From the NCBI GenBank assembly GCA_963752815.1, contig CAVVZI010000007.1, positions 102,980-166,979 of the forward strand: DNA of 64,000 nucleotides. Direction: 5' to 3'. Positions within the stretch are counted from its first letter, which is position 1. Each line of letters opens with the position of its first letter. Positions 18,559 to 28,990 of the stretch are shown in pieces. This stretch comes from Sva-07 sp963752815. GTDB taxonomy: Bacteria > Actinomycetota > Acidimicrobiia > Acidimicrobiales > Ilumatobacteraceae. The translations under genes and the position numbers were made by a program. The notes beneath the pieces were generated by a model. It searched no databases. It was not told the origin of the DNA and saw only the letters and a list, made by a program, of their open reading frames with translations.

Positions 18559-20106
18559 TCAGCCGGAGCAGACCGGGCCGGCATCGGTGGAGATCTGACC
18601 CGAGTCGTTCACCGACCGGGCGACGACGCACATCGTGGCCTCCGTCGAGGCGATCTCGATCGGCTCGCCGGTGCCGCGTGAACGTCGTCGCCGCCGGGCC
18701 CACCGCTCACGACCTGCACCTCGACCTCGGTCGCCGACTCCGGCATCTCGTAGCTGACCGTGAACCCGCCACCGGCGACCGACGGCGCCACGATCAACTC
18801 CGCAGGCGGGCGGAGGACGGCGAAGAAGTCGTCCGGCGGCACCGTGGTGCTCGGCACCGACGACGTGGCAAGGCTTTCGCCGTCGCCCCCACCGCCCCCG
18901 AACAGGGCGACGCCCACGACGACGGCGACGACGGCGACGGCAGCGACTGCCACGCTGATGATGCGACGGCTCCTTCGTCGACGGTCGGCGTCGAGCGCGT
19001 CCTCGCCCCCGGTCCGCAGCTCCGGCGCAGAGCGCGCCACCACCTGTCGTGCGACGGTGGCGTTGGCATCGACGCGCGGCGTGTCGCCGACCGGGCGAGC
19101 AGCCGACGCGCCCGGGCCGCTGACCACCGACGGCCCCGACGTGTTGACGGATCCGGTCGCCACCGGTCCGCCCGACCAGCCCTGACCCGAACCCGTCGAC
19201 TCCGGCGGCCGGGCGAACGTACCCACGCCGCCCGAGCGGCCAGCGGCCAGACGCGGGATCGGCGTCGGCGCGAGGCCGGCACGGCGCTGCACCTCGCGCA
19301 GCTGCTCGCCGAACTCCAGCATCGACGTCGGGCGATCGGCCGGCGACTTCGCCAGGACGTCCTGCAGCGATGCGGTTCAGCCCCGCCGGCAGACCTGCTC
19401 GATCGATCCGTGGGGGCGGCGACGTGAGGATGCGCCGCACCGTCGACGCCAGGTCCGGTCCGGCGAAGGGCGTGGTGCCCGAGACGAGCTGATACAGGGT
19501 GATCCCGAGGGAGTAGACGTCGGAAGCGACCGACGCGCCACCGTCCTCGAGCACCTCGGGCGCGGCATAGGCGATCGACAGCCCGCTCGACCGGCTCTGC
19601 GACCGCTCGTCGTCGATCGTCGAGATGCCGAAGTCACCGAGCGCGGGCTCGCCGTACGCCGACACGAACACGTTGTGCGGCTTCAGGTCGCGGTGCAGCA
19701 CCCCGGCCTCGTGCGCGGTCTGGAGGGCGCCGCAGATCCGGACCGCCACCTCCAACGCCTCGTCGATCGCCAACGGGCCACTCTGTTCGAGGCGCTCCCG
19801 ATAGTTGGAGTGGTACAGCTCCATCACGATGCAGGGGCGTCCGTCGGAGGTGAACGCGTCGTTGAACACCGTGACGATGTTCGGGTGGTGCGACAACTGG
19901 CCCAGGGCGTGGCACTCCCGCTCGAACGTGCGGCGCGCTTCGTCGGACGTGAACCCGGCGTTCAGCACCTTGATCGCCACGTCGCGGTTCATCGAGCTCT
20001 GGCGGGCCCGGTACACGACCGAGAAACCTCCCGCACCGATCTCGTCGATCACGTCGTAGCCCTCGATGGCGACCGGGAACCCGCTGGTGCTGCGGCGTGA
20101 GGGCAT
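18559..20106 (-). CDS. Receptor-type Ser/Thr protein kinase, PknB-like (two frameshifts)
   Basis: About 515 residues. The N-terminal Hanks kinase domain shows the glycine loop EIGAGGFSVVYRA, invariant Lys in VAIKVL, catalytic loop HRDLKPHNVF, DFGIS, and AYAAPEVLEDGG, with SDVYSLGITLYQL in the C-lobe. After the domain (ADRPTSMLEFGEQLREVQRR) comes a Pro/Gly-rich linker, one membrane span (ISVAVAAVAVVAVVVGVALF) and an extracellular tail with a FN3-like strand pattern (FTVSYEMPESATEVEVQVV) and a few Cys. Frame breaks near 19370 and 18680 fit single-base errors. There are no PASTA repeats. It is divergent from the giant surface protein and near a PP2C phosphatase and FHA proteins, which suggests a local phosphorylation circuit. 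Confidence 0.88.
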   Translation of the reverse strand: MPSRRSTSGFPVAIEGYDVIDEIGAGGFSVVYRARQSSMNRDVAIKVLNAGFTSDEARRTFERECHALGQLSHHPNIVTVFNDAFTSDGRPCIVMELYHSNYRERLEQSGPLAIDEALEVAVRICGALQTAHEAGVLHRDLKPHNVFVSAYGEPALGDFGISTIDDERSQSRSSGLSIAYAAPEVLEDGGASVASDVYSLGITLYQLVSGTTPFAGPDLASTVRRILTSPPPRIDRAGLPAGLNRIAAGRPGEVAGRSPDVDAGVRRAAARGAAPCRPRADADPASGRWPLGRRGYVRPAAGVDGFGSGLVGRTGGDRIRQHVGAVGGQRPGRVGCSPGRRHAARRCQRHRRTTGGGALCAGAADRGRGRARRRPSTKEPSHHQRGSRCRRRRRRRRGRRPVRGRWGRRRKPCHVVGAEHHGAAGRLLRRPPPACGVDRGAVGRRWRVHGQLRDAGVGDRGRGAGRERWARRRRRSRGTGEPIEIASTEATMCVVARSVNDSGQISTDAGPVCSG

Positions 20107-20257
20107 CTGGAGCGATCGTGCGATTGAGGTGGCTGGAGACGGGGTACCGCCGGCAGGCTCGCTCGCGGGCGGGCACGTGACGGATGGGGAGTTCTCCCCG
20201 ATGTCGCCCCGGAGGAACCCCCGTAGTCTAGAGGGCCGTGAGGAGTGAGCTGGATCA

Positions 20258-23200
20258 GTGAACCGCCGACTACGTGAAGTGGTCGTGGTCGGCCTCGTGA
20301 TCGCCTCGCTGGCATCCGTGGTCGTCGCCGCGGTCCACGCCGACGCCCGAACCTCCATCCGCACCGAGACCAACGACGGTGGCGCCTGGCTCGTTCGCCG
20401 ATCCGACGGCGTCGTCGGACAGATGAACCGTACGGCCGGCGAGGTCACCGGGCTCGTCCGGGTCTCGAACCCGGGGGCGGAGTTCGACGTCGAGCAGGCC
20501 GACACGACCATCGTCACCCACGACACCTCGACCGGCGAACTCCAGGTCATCGACCCCCGCACGTACCAGATCGTCAACACGGTCACGGTCCCCGGCGGCG
20601 TTCGCGTCCGCGCCGTCAACGCAGGCGTGATCGTCTGGCAGCCCGAGCCACTCCGGGTGTGGGCGCTCTCGCGGGACGACCTGGGGGCGATCGTGTCGCT
20701 CGACGACGTCGCCCCGCTCCTCGAGTCGGAGGGCTCCGGACTGGTGACCACGACGTTCGACGGCGAACTGGTGGTCGTCGACAGCCGAGGCGGCGAGCCA
20801 GTCGACGGAGCGGATCCGGATGCCGAGTCGGGCCGGGTCGGTATCGGCGACCCGCTGCGTGGCGAACCGGTGGACTGGACCGACGTCGGCGCCGCGGCCG
20901 CCGAACTCACCGCGGTCAGCGCCATCGGCCGCGACGTGATCGCGCTCGGCGCCGACGGCACGGTCGTCCGGCTCGACGACGGTGACGACGCCTTCGTCGC
21001 TCCACCCGTCACGTCCGAGCCCACCGACAACGCGGCCGACGCCGCGACCGGGAGCGCCGCGGCCACCGATCCGGAGGCGGCCGTCACCGCGGTCCTCGCC
21101 CAACCTTCCCCACAGAACACGCCACTCGTCGCGGTCACGGCCGGTGGCCAGGTGCTCGGCGGCGTCGACGCCGCATCCGGAGCGGCACTCACCCCACTCG
21201 ACGAGATCGGAGCCGGCGAGCCGTTGGCGCCGCTCGTCCACGAGGGGTGCGTCTTCAACGTCGCCACATCGCCGCCCACGTTCACCCGCATGTGCAACGG
21301 CGTGGCCGACCAGACCGAACCCCTCACCGGCGCCGATCCGTCCGCCCTCCGGCTCCGTCTCGTCAACGGCTGGGTCTGGATCAACGACCTCACCAGCGGC
21401 ACGCTCTGGATCGCCGGCACCGACTCCGAACTCGAACGGATCGACGACTGGGGCAGCACGCTCGGCTCCGAGGGTGACGAACCCGACGAGAACCCGGGCG
21501 ATCAGGAGGACGGGAAGACCGAGGAGAACCCCGACATCGGTGAGATCCGTGACCCGGAGATCGACGAGGACGGCGTCAACGAGCCGCCAGTGGCCCGCGA
21601 CGACGCGGCCCGCACCCGCGCCGACCAGCCGGTGGTCGTCGACGTCCTCGCCAACGACGAGGACCCCGACGGCGACGCGCTGATGATCGCCACCATCGAC
21701 GGGGTGCCCGCCGAGGTGGCCGTCGCCGTCACACCCGATCAGCGTTCCGTGCAGGTGGTGCCACCGCCCGGTTTCACCGGAAACATCGCGTTCTCGTACA
21801 CGGTGAGCGACGGGCGTGGTGCCTCGGCGTCGGCCAACGTCGACGTCGACGTCGTGAGCAACGACGCGTCGAACCGCCCGCCGATCGCGCAGACCGACAT
21901 CGCCGAGGTACGTGGCGGCGCATCGGCGGCGTTCAACGTGCTCAACAACGACAGCGACCCCGACGGCGACACGTTCGTCCTGAGCGACGTACAGGTGCCG
22001 AGCGGCCGAGTGATCTTCGACCCGTCCGGGGAGATCAACTTCACGCCGGAGCCCGGCAGCCAGGCGGGCACCATCGAGCTCCAGTACCAGATCGTCGACT
22101 CGTTCGGCGCCACAGCGAACGGCACCGTTCGGGTGGCCATCCGACTCGACACGTCGAACAACGAGCCTCGCGCCGTCAACGACTCGGCATCCACCGTGGT
22201 CGGCATGCCGGTCACGCTCAACGTTCTCAAGAACGACGCCGACCCCGACAACGACCCGTTGACCGTGGCCGGCCTTCCCCAGCTCGTGTCGTCGAGCGGG
22301 AACCCGAACGCGCTCGACGAGATCACGCTGCTCGACGACGGTGAGTTCTTCTTCCTCCCGACCGTCGCCGGCGACTACGTGTTCCTGTACGCGATCATCG
22401 ACGGCAGCGAACGCGACGCCGCCTACATCCGCGTCCGCGTCGACGAACCGACGGAGAACCGACCCCCGACCGCGATCCGCGACGACGTCACGATCAGCCG
22501 TGGCGACACCCGCAACGTGTACGTGCTGGAGAACGACACCGACCCGGATGGCGATGTGATCGGCATCGTCGACTGGTCGGCCGGCGAGGGCATCGAGGTC
22601 GAACAGGTGCTCGGCTTCGCCTTCCGGGTCACCGTGCTGCCCGACGCACCCGCCCGCACCCAGTTCACCTACACGGTGTCGGACGGCAAGAGCGATCCCT
22701 CGACCGGCACGGTCGTCGTGGCCGTGAGCGACACCGACACCCCCGACCAGCCACCCGTCGCCCGCCCCGACACGGTCGAGGTACGTCCCGGCCGGACGCG
22801 CCTCGGCCCGGGTGCTGGTCAACGACTACGACCCCGAGGGTGGCACGCTGCGCGTCGTCGGTGTGTCCGACGTCCCCGGTGCCGACCTCCGCATCGGCCC
22901 GGGCGGCCAGGAGATCTACGTATCGGTCGACGCGGCGACCGTCTCGTCGTTCACGTTCGGCTACGACGTGGCCGACGAGGGCGGCAACCAAACAGGCTCG
23001 CTCGTGCAGGTCCGGCTCGTCCCGATCGGCGACGTCAACCGCCCGCCGGTCGCCCGCCCCGACGTGGCCCGCACGGTCTCCGGCCAGGCGATCGACATCC
23101 CCGTCCTGTCGAACGACTCCGATCCCGACGGCGACGCGATCCAGGTCGAGACCATCACGGCCCAACCGCGGCTCGGCACCGCCACGGTGGGTACGGACGG

Positions 23201-26200
23201 CACCATCCGGTACTCCCCGCGGCTCGGCGAGAGCGGGTCCGATCGCTTCCGCTACACGGTCGTCGACGCGAACGGCGACCGTGCCGTCGGCGAGGTGATC
23301 ATCGGCGTGCTGCCGGCCGACGGCGAGAACCGCGCCCCGACGGCGACCGACGACACCTACACCGTGATCGCCGGTGGCGACATCCAGCTCCTCGACGTGC
23401 TCAACAACGACTCCGACCCCGACGGCGACCCGCTGTCGATCGCCGACGTCGACTCCGGCTCGGACGCCGTCGCCATCGATCCGGCCGGCGCAATCAGCTT
23501 CGAGCCTCCGCTCGCCCTCGCCGGGGCGGGAACCACCGAGACCGTGTCCTTCGCCTACGAGGTCGCCGACGGCCGTGGCGGCACCGATCGGGCGCTCGTG
23601 ACGATCCAGATCGTCGAATCCGACGTTCCGATCGCGCCGATCGCGGTCGACGACATCGCCGGCCCGTTCTCCCGCGGCCAGGGCGTGGCGGTGAACGTGC
23701 TCGCCAACGACTCCGACCCCGACGGCCGCGTCGCCGACCTGACCATCACGAGCGACGATCCCCTGCTGCCGATCGCCGCCGACGGCACATTGAACGTGGC
23801 CGCGGCCGACGACACGATCCGCCTCGGGTACACGATCACCGACGTCGACGGCCTGACGGCGACCGCAGAGGTCACGGTCATCATCCTCGACAACGTGGCA
23901 CCGGTCGTCGCGCCGCTCGCCGCCGAGACCGAGTTCCAGACCGCCATCGACCTCCCACTCGCCAGCCAGGCGACCGACGCCGACAACGACGAGCTCACGT
24001 TCGCCTGCTGCGAGGGCACCCGTGGGGGCACGGTCGACGTGCTCGAGAGCAGCGCCGGCGTGTTGAACGTGCGCTTCACTCCTGACCCCGGGTTCGTCGG
24101 GATCGGCAGCTTCTCGTACCTGGCCGACGACCAGAACGGACACAACGTGGCCGGGGTCGCCGAGATCACCGTGCGGCCGCCGGCCAACACGGCGCCGACC
24201 GCCACGGACGGCACCGCCCAGGCCGAAGCCGGAGTGGCGACGCCGATCGCCCTCGACCAGTTCGTGACCGACCCCGACCTCACCGTCGGCGATGTGCTGT
24301 CCTTCGACGTCGACGGTGGCGGCGCGCCCGTCGAGCGCTCGGGTGGCACGGCGGTGGTGACACCGCCGATCGACGCGGCGGGGCGCACCTACGACATCGG
24401 GTACACGGTCACCGACTCCGCTGGTGCGAGCGCATCGGCGAAGGTCACCGTGACCGTCACCGAGCCCAACGTTCCCGCCCCCACGGCCGTGGCCGACCAG
24501 GCCCGCACCACCCAGGGCGTCGGCGTGTCGATCCCCGTGCTCGGCAACGACATCGACCCGCTCGCCCGCGGGCTGACGATCGTGGGCGCCAACGTCAGCG
24601 ACGGATCCGGCACCGCGACGGTGTCGGGCGACCAGATCATCTACACCCCGAACGCCGGTTACTTCGGCGCCACCACGTTCACGTACACCATCGAGGACGC
24701 CCGCCACACGCAGGCCGGGCAGGGCGTCGGCACCGTGGGCGTCACCGTGATCGGGCGACCCGGTATTCCGTCGACGCCACAGGCGACCGCCGACAACGCG
24801 ACGGCCACGGTCACGTGGCAACTCCCCCCGGCGAACGGCGCGCCGCTCACCGGCGTCGAGCTGCAACCCGAGGGGCTCGGCCCGATCGCACTCGGGGTCA
24901 CCAGCAGCCACACCCTGACCGGGCTCGTCAACGGCCGTCCGTACCGGTTCCAGGTGCGGGCGCAGAACGAGGCCGGGTGGAGCGAGTGGAGCGCCTTCTC
25001 CGCACCCGTCACCCCCGACACGACACCGGGTCGCGTGCCGACACCGAGCGTGGTGTTCGGCGATGGCCAACTCACCGTGAACTGGCAGGCACCACTCAAC
25101 GAGGGGTCCGCGCTGACCGGCTACGAGATCGAGATCGGCGGCGGGCTCAATGCCGTCATCGCCCGCGGCACGGCCACCACCTACGTGTGGGACGGGCTCA
25201 CGAACGGCGCCAACTACCAGTTCCGGGTCGTCGCGACGAATGCCGCCGGGCGCTCCGACCCGTCGCCGTGGTCGGAGTCCGAGCATCCGCTTCGCCAACC
25301 CGACGCACCGGGCGTGCCGAACGTCCAGCGCGGCAACCGCTTCCTCGACCTGAGTTGGACGCCGAGCCCGAACAACGGTGATCCCGTCATCGAGTACCAG
25401 GTGCGGATGGAGTCGAACCCGAACACGTGGGTGCCGGTCGGCGCCGGCACCGCGTATCGCTGGTCCGACCTGCCCAATGGGGTCGCCCAGCGGTTCCAGG
25501 TGCGTTCGCGCAACCGCGACCCCGACTGGAGCGTCGCCTCCGGTTGGTCGGCGGCGGTCAAACCCTGCGCCGTGCCCGACCAGCCCGCCGCTCCCAGCGC
25601 GGCGCGCGGTGACGGTCGTGCGGTCGTCACCTACACGGCGCCGGGCGACCAGGGCTGCGCGATCAGCCAGATCCAGATCGAGGCGTCGGGTGGAGCCACC
25701 CAGACCGCCACCGCCAGCCCGCACACGTTCACCGGCCTGAGCAACGGCACGTCGTACACGTTCCGGGTGCGGGCGCAGAACGAGGAGGGTTGGGGTGCGT
25801 GGAGTGCGGCCTCCAACGCCGTCACGCCGGCCGGCGTCCCACAGGGCCCGACCTCCATCAGCACCGCCAACTCCGGTGTCGGCGAGGTCACGGCCACGTG
25901 GCCGGCCGCCGCGCCGAACGGTGCTCCGCTGCTGCGCTACGAGATCTCGATCAAGGACGGCGGCCCACAGGACGTCGGTCTCACCACGAGCTACACCCGC
26001 GGCGGCCTGCTCACCGAACACGCCCTACACGTTCAAGGTGCGCGCCTGCAACGACGTGAGCTGCGGCGCCTGGTCGCCGAACAGCTCGGTCACCACGTGG
26101 GGCGCCCCCGACCAGCTCGGCGCACCGAACGCCTCGGCCGGTGACGGCACGATCTCTGCGTCGTGGGGCACACCGGCCGCCAACGGTCGCCCGATCGACC

Positions 26201-26661
26201 ACTACGAAGTCGAGCACAACCGTGGCGGCAACAAGAACGTGGGTGGCAACTCCACGTCGTGGAACGCCACCAACGGCACGAGCTACCAGGTCCGCGTCAG
26301 GGCGTGCAACGTCGTCGGCTGCGCGCCGTGGAGCGCGTGGAGCCAGTCGGTGACCCCGGAGGCGCCGCCGCCCCCGGTGAACGTGACGGCCAGCTACTAC
26401 GGCAACGCCCAGGGCCAGCCCGGTTGCAGCAGTTCGCGCTGCGTGTACGTACGGGTCGAGGCGACCGGGCTCCAACCGAACACGACCTACACCGTGACGT
26501 GCAACTACCCGTCGAACCAGGGCTGGAGCGGCACCAACGTGACCACCAACGGCGCGGGAGCACTGCTCGACGCGCCGGCGTGCTACTTCGGGCAGGCCGA
26601 GGAATTCTGGGCCATGGTCGGCAGCCACCGTTCGAACACGTTGCCGATCCCACCACCGTGA
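20258..26661 (+). CDS. Giant secreted or surface protein with 11 Ig/cadherin-like and 6 FN3 modules (two frameshifts)
   Basis: About 2,130 residues. An N-terminal signal anchor (REVVVVGLVIASLASVVVAA) is followed by about 380 residues of propeller-like strands (GQMNRTAGEVTGLVRVSNPG) and an acidic linker. Then come 11 tandem Ig/cadherin-like repeats of the type N-PPVA-D...VLxNDxDPDGD, whose Asp-rich motifs suggest calcium binding. Six fibronectin type III modules follow (for example RFQVRAQNEAGWSEWS), then a Cys-containing terminal domain (CSSSRCVYVRVEATGLQPNT). Frame breaks near 22795 and 26012 rejoin perfectly. In other actinobacteria, proteins of this kind precede MoxR, DUF58, transglutaminase and PP2C genes, as here. 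A role in adhesion or envelope structure is inferred. The start is GTG, with AGGAG 12 bases upstream. Confidence 0.85.
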
Positions 26662-26674
26662 CGTTGCGACGGCC

Positions 26675-26695
26675 GGATCGTTGACGCAACGATCC
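26675..26695 (+). terminator. Perfect hairpin after the giant surface-protein gene
   Basis: A perfect 9-base stem (GGATCGTTG) with a 3-base loop (ACG) starts 14 bases after the stop codon. It probably terminates or attenuates transcription before the MoxR operon, whose first start is 73 bases further on. A short T/G stretch follows, but no true U-run. Confidence 0.6.
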
Positions 26696-26767
26696 TGTTG
26701 CGCGCTCCCCCGCCGACCCACTCCCCGCCCCCACTGAACCCACCCGCACTGAACGAGGAACGCCACG

Positions 26768-27751
26768 ATGACCATCACCGACGAACATGCCGACTGGTTC
26801 AGCCACCACTTCAACCTCGTGCTGGGCAACGTCGAACGTGTCCTGCGGGGCAAGACCGACCAGATCGCCACCGCTCTCGTGTGCGTGTTCGCGGAAGGCC
26901 ACCTGCTGCTGGAGGACGTGCCCGGCACCGGCAAGACCACGCTGGCCAAGGCGATCGCCAACTCGATGCAGAGTTCGTGGCGGCGCATCCAGTTCACGCC
27001 GGACCTGCTCCCGTCCGACGTCACCGGCGGACTGATCTACGACCAGTCGCACGGCACGTTCGACTTCCGCCCCGGCCCGGTCTTCGCCAATGTCGTCCTC
27101 GCCGACGAGATCAACCGCGCCTCGCCGAAGACCCAGGCGGCGATGCTCGAAGTGATGGAGGAACGCCACGTCACCGTCGACGGTGACGGGCACCCCGTGC
27201 CACGCCCGTTCGTGGTGATCGCCACCCAGAACCCGATCGAGCAGGAGGGCACGTACCGCCTCCCCGAGGCCCAGCTCGACCGCTTCCTGCTGCGCACGGC
27301 GCTCGGCTATCCCGACCACGACGCCGAAGTCGACGCCGTGCGCCGCGTCACGCGAGGGGCCGATCCCGAGGACCTCACCCCCGTGGTGTCGCTCGAAGAC
27401 GCCCAGAAGATGATCGCCATCGCCCGCAGCGCCCACGTCGACGACACGATCCACGACTACGTCGTGCGCATCGTCGCCGCCACCCGTGGCCTCGATCAGC
27501 TACGGCTCGGTTCGTCGACGCGCGGCGCCCTCGCGCTCATCCGTGCCTCCCGTGCGCTCGCGGTCGCACAAGGCCGGCCGTTCGTGACCGTCGACGACAT
27601 CAAGATCCTCGCCCCGGCCGCCCTCGGCCACCGCCTCCTGCTCACACCGGACGCCGAACTGCGCGGCGTGCGCAGCATCGATCTGGTGGATGACGTCATC
27701 GACCGCATCGAGCCACCGGCGCCGATCCGCCGCGAAGTGGCACGCTCGTGA
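26768..27751 (+). CDS. MoxR-family AAA+ ATPase
   Basis: 327 residues, cytoplasmic. The Walker A is LEDVPGTGKTTLAKAIANSM (about residues 46-65), the MoxR-specific block is RIQFTPDLLPSDVTGG, the Walker B is VVLADEINRASPKTQAAMLE, sensor 1 is VIATQNPIEQEGTYRLPEAQ and the C-terminal lid contains TRGALALIRASRALA. MoxR ATPases act as chaperones, often working with von Willebrand-type or DUF58 partners to assemble complexes at the membrane. It is the first gene of a rightward operon, 30 bases before the DUF58 gene. Confidence 0.95.
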   Translation: MTITDEHADWFSHHFNLVLGNVERVLRGKTDQIATALVCVFAEGHLLLEDVPGTGKTTLAKAIANSMQSSWRRIQFTPDLLPSDVTGGLIYDQSHGTFDFRPGPVFANVVLADEINRASPKTQAAMLEVMEERHVTVDGDGHPVPRPFVVIATQNPIEQEGTYRLPEAQLDRFLLRTALGYPDHDAEVDAVRRVTRGADPEDLTPVVSLEDAQKMIAIARSAHVDDTIHDYVVRIVAATRGLDQLRLGSSTRGALALIRASRALAVAQGRPFVTVDDIKILAPAALGHRLLLTPDAELRGVRSIDLVDDVIDRIEPPAPIRREVARS

Positions 27752-27781
27752 AACCGGCCGACTCCTGATGGCGGTCCGTTC

Positions 27782-28990
27782 GTGAATCGGCTCGCCGCGT
27801 GGCTCGGCCCGTTCACCATCGCCGGCGCGATCGTGGCGCTGCTCGGCGCCGTGTGCTGGGTGGCCGGATGGCAGCTCGGCTGGATCGAGCTGATGGTGGT
27901 GGCCGCCGGATGCTCGGTCGCGCTGCTCATCGCCGTCGCCTTCGTCGTCGGCCGCCTGGCGATCGACGTCGAGCGATCGGTCGACCCGAGCCGGGTGATG
28001 GTCGGCGAACCCGCCGGCGCGCTGCTCACCGCCCGGAACCCGGGCCGGCGCGCCACACGCTCCATCGTCGTCGACGAACACATCGACGCGTCGATCATCC
28101 CCGTGACCGTTCCGGGACTCGCTCCGGGCTCCGAACACCGCACGTTCTACCAACTGCCGACCGAGCGGCGGGCGCACGTGTCCGTCGGACCGGCCGAGGT
28201 GGTCCGGGCCGACCCCCTGCGCCTGCTGCGCCGTCGCGTCGGGCACGCACCGGCGACCGACCTGTGGGTCCATCCGCGCTGGGCGCTCGTCGAACCGCTC
28301 CCGAGCGGCTTCGCCAAGGACCTCGAAGGTCCGACCAGTGATGCGTCCCCGGCGGGCGACATCGCGTTCCATGCGCTCCGCCCGTACCAACTCGGCGACG
28401 ACCGCCGACACATCCACTGGATGTCGACCGCCCGCTCCGGCACGCTCATGGTCCGTCACTACGTCGACAACCGCCGCCCGACGCTGGCGGTACTCCTCGA
28501 CGACGCGGACGCGCCCTACGACGACGACTCGTTCGAGCTCGCCGTGGAGGTGACGACGTCGCTCGTGATGAGCTGCATGGCGCTGAGGCTGCCCATCTCC
28601 GCCCGTTCGACCTCGGAGTGGCTCATGGGGCGGTCACGCCCACAAGGTCGCGACAGCATGCTCGAGACGCTCACACTCGTGGGACGGACGCCGGTGGGGC
28701 GTTCGCGGGACACGTCGTCCCTCGTGCTGGCGGCCGCAGAACTCGCACGCCTGGAATCGGCCACGTCGGCGATCGCGGTCGTCACAGGGCGCCGGCCAGC
28801 GGCCGAGCTGTTGCCGATGGTCACGCACCTGCGTTCCCGGGCCCGGGTGATCGTGATCGTCGTCGACCGCGACCGCTCGGCCACCGACGACGCGACGGAC
28901 CCGCCGTTGCGCGCCCTGCCTGGCGCCACCGTGCTCAACGTGTCGTCACTCGACCAGTTCCGAGCCGGATGGAACGGGATCCGCGGATGA
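27782..28990 (+). CDS. DUF58 domain membrane protein (MoxR partner)
   Basis: 402 residues. Two N-terminal membrane spans (about residues 10-60) precede a cytoplasmic DUF58 domain with the signature RPYQLGDDRRHIHWMSTARS followed by LMVRHYVDNRRPTLAVLLDD, where the von Willebrand A-like fold begins. DUF58 proteins are nearly always encoded beside MoxR and are thought to be its clients or adaptors. The start is GTG at 27782; an ATG 13 bases upstream runs into a stop. The stop overlaps the next gene as ATGA, so they are translationally coupled. Confidence 0.92.
   Translation: MNRLAAWLGPFTIAGAIVALLGAVCWVAGWQLGWIELMVVAAGCSVALLIAVAFVVGRLAIDVERSVDPSRVMVGEPAGALLTARNPGRRATRSIVVDEHIDASIIPVTVPGLAPGSEHRTFYQLPTERRAHVSVGPAEVVRADPLRLLRRRVGHAPATDLWVHPRWALVEPLPSGFAKDLEGPTSDASPAGDIAFHALRPYQLGDDRRHIHWMSTARSGTLMVRHYVDNRRPTLAVLLDDADAPYDDDSFELAVEVTTSLVMSCMALRLPISARSTSEWLMGRSRPQGRDSMLETLTLVGRTPVGRSRDTSSLVLAAAELARLESATSAIAVVTGRRPAAELLPMVTHLRSRARVIVIVVDRDRSATDDATDPPLRALPGATVLNVSSLDQFRAGWNGIRG

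Noticed and set aside
22665..26021. Leftward open frame of 1,118 codons inside the giant surface-protein gene
   Set aside because: Arg/Gly/Asp-rich shadow of the Ig/FN3 repeats with no recognisable motif; the sense frame is repetitive and conserved.
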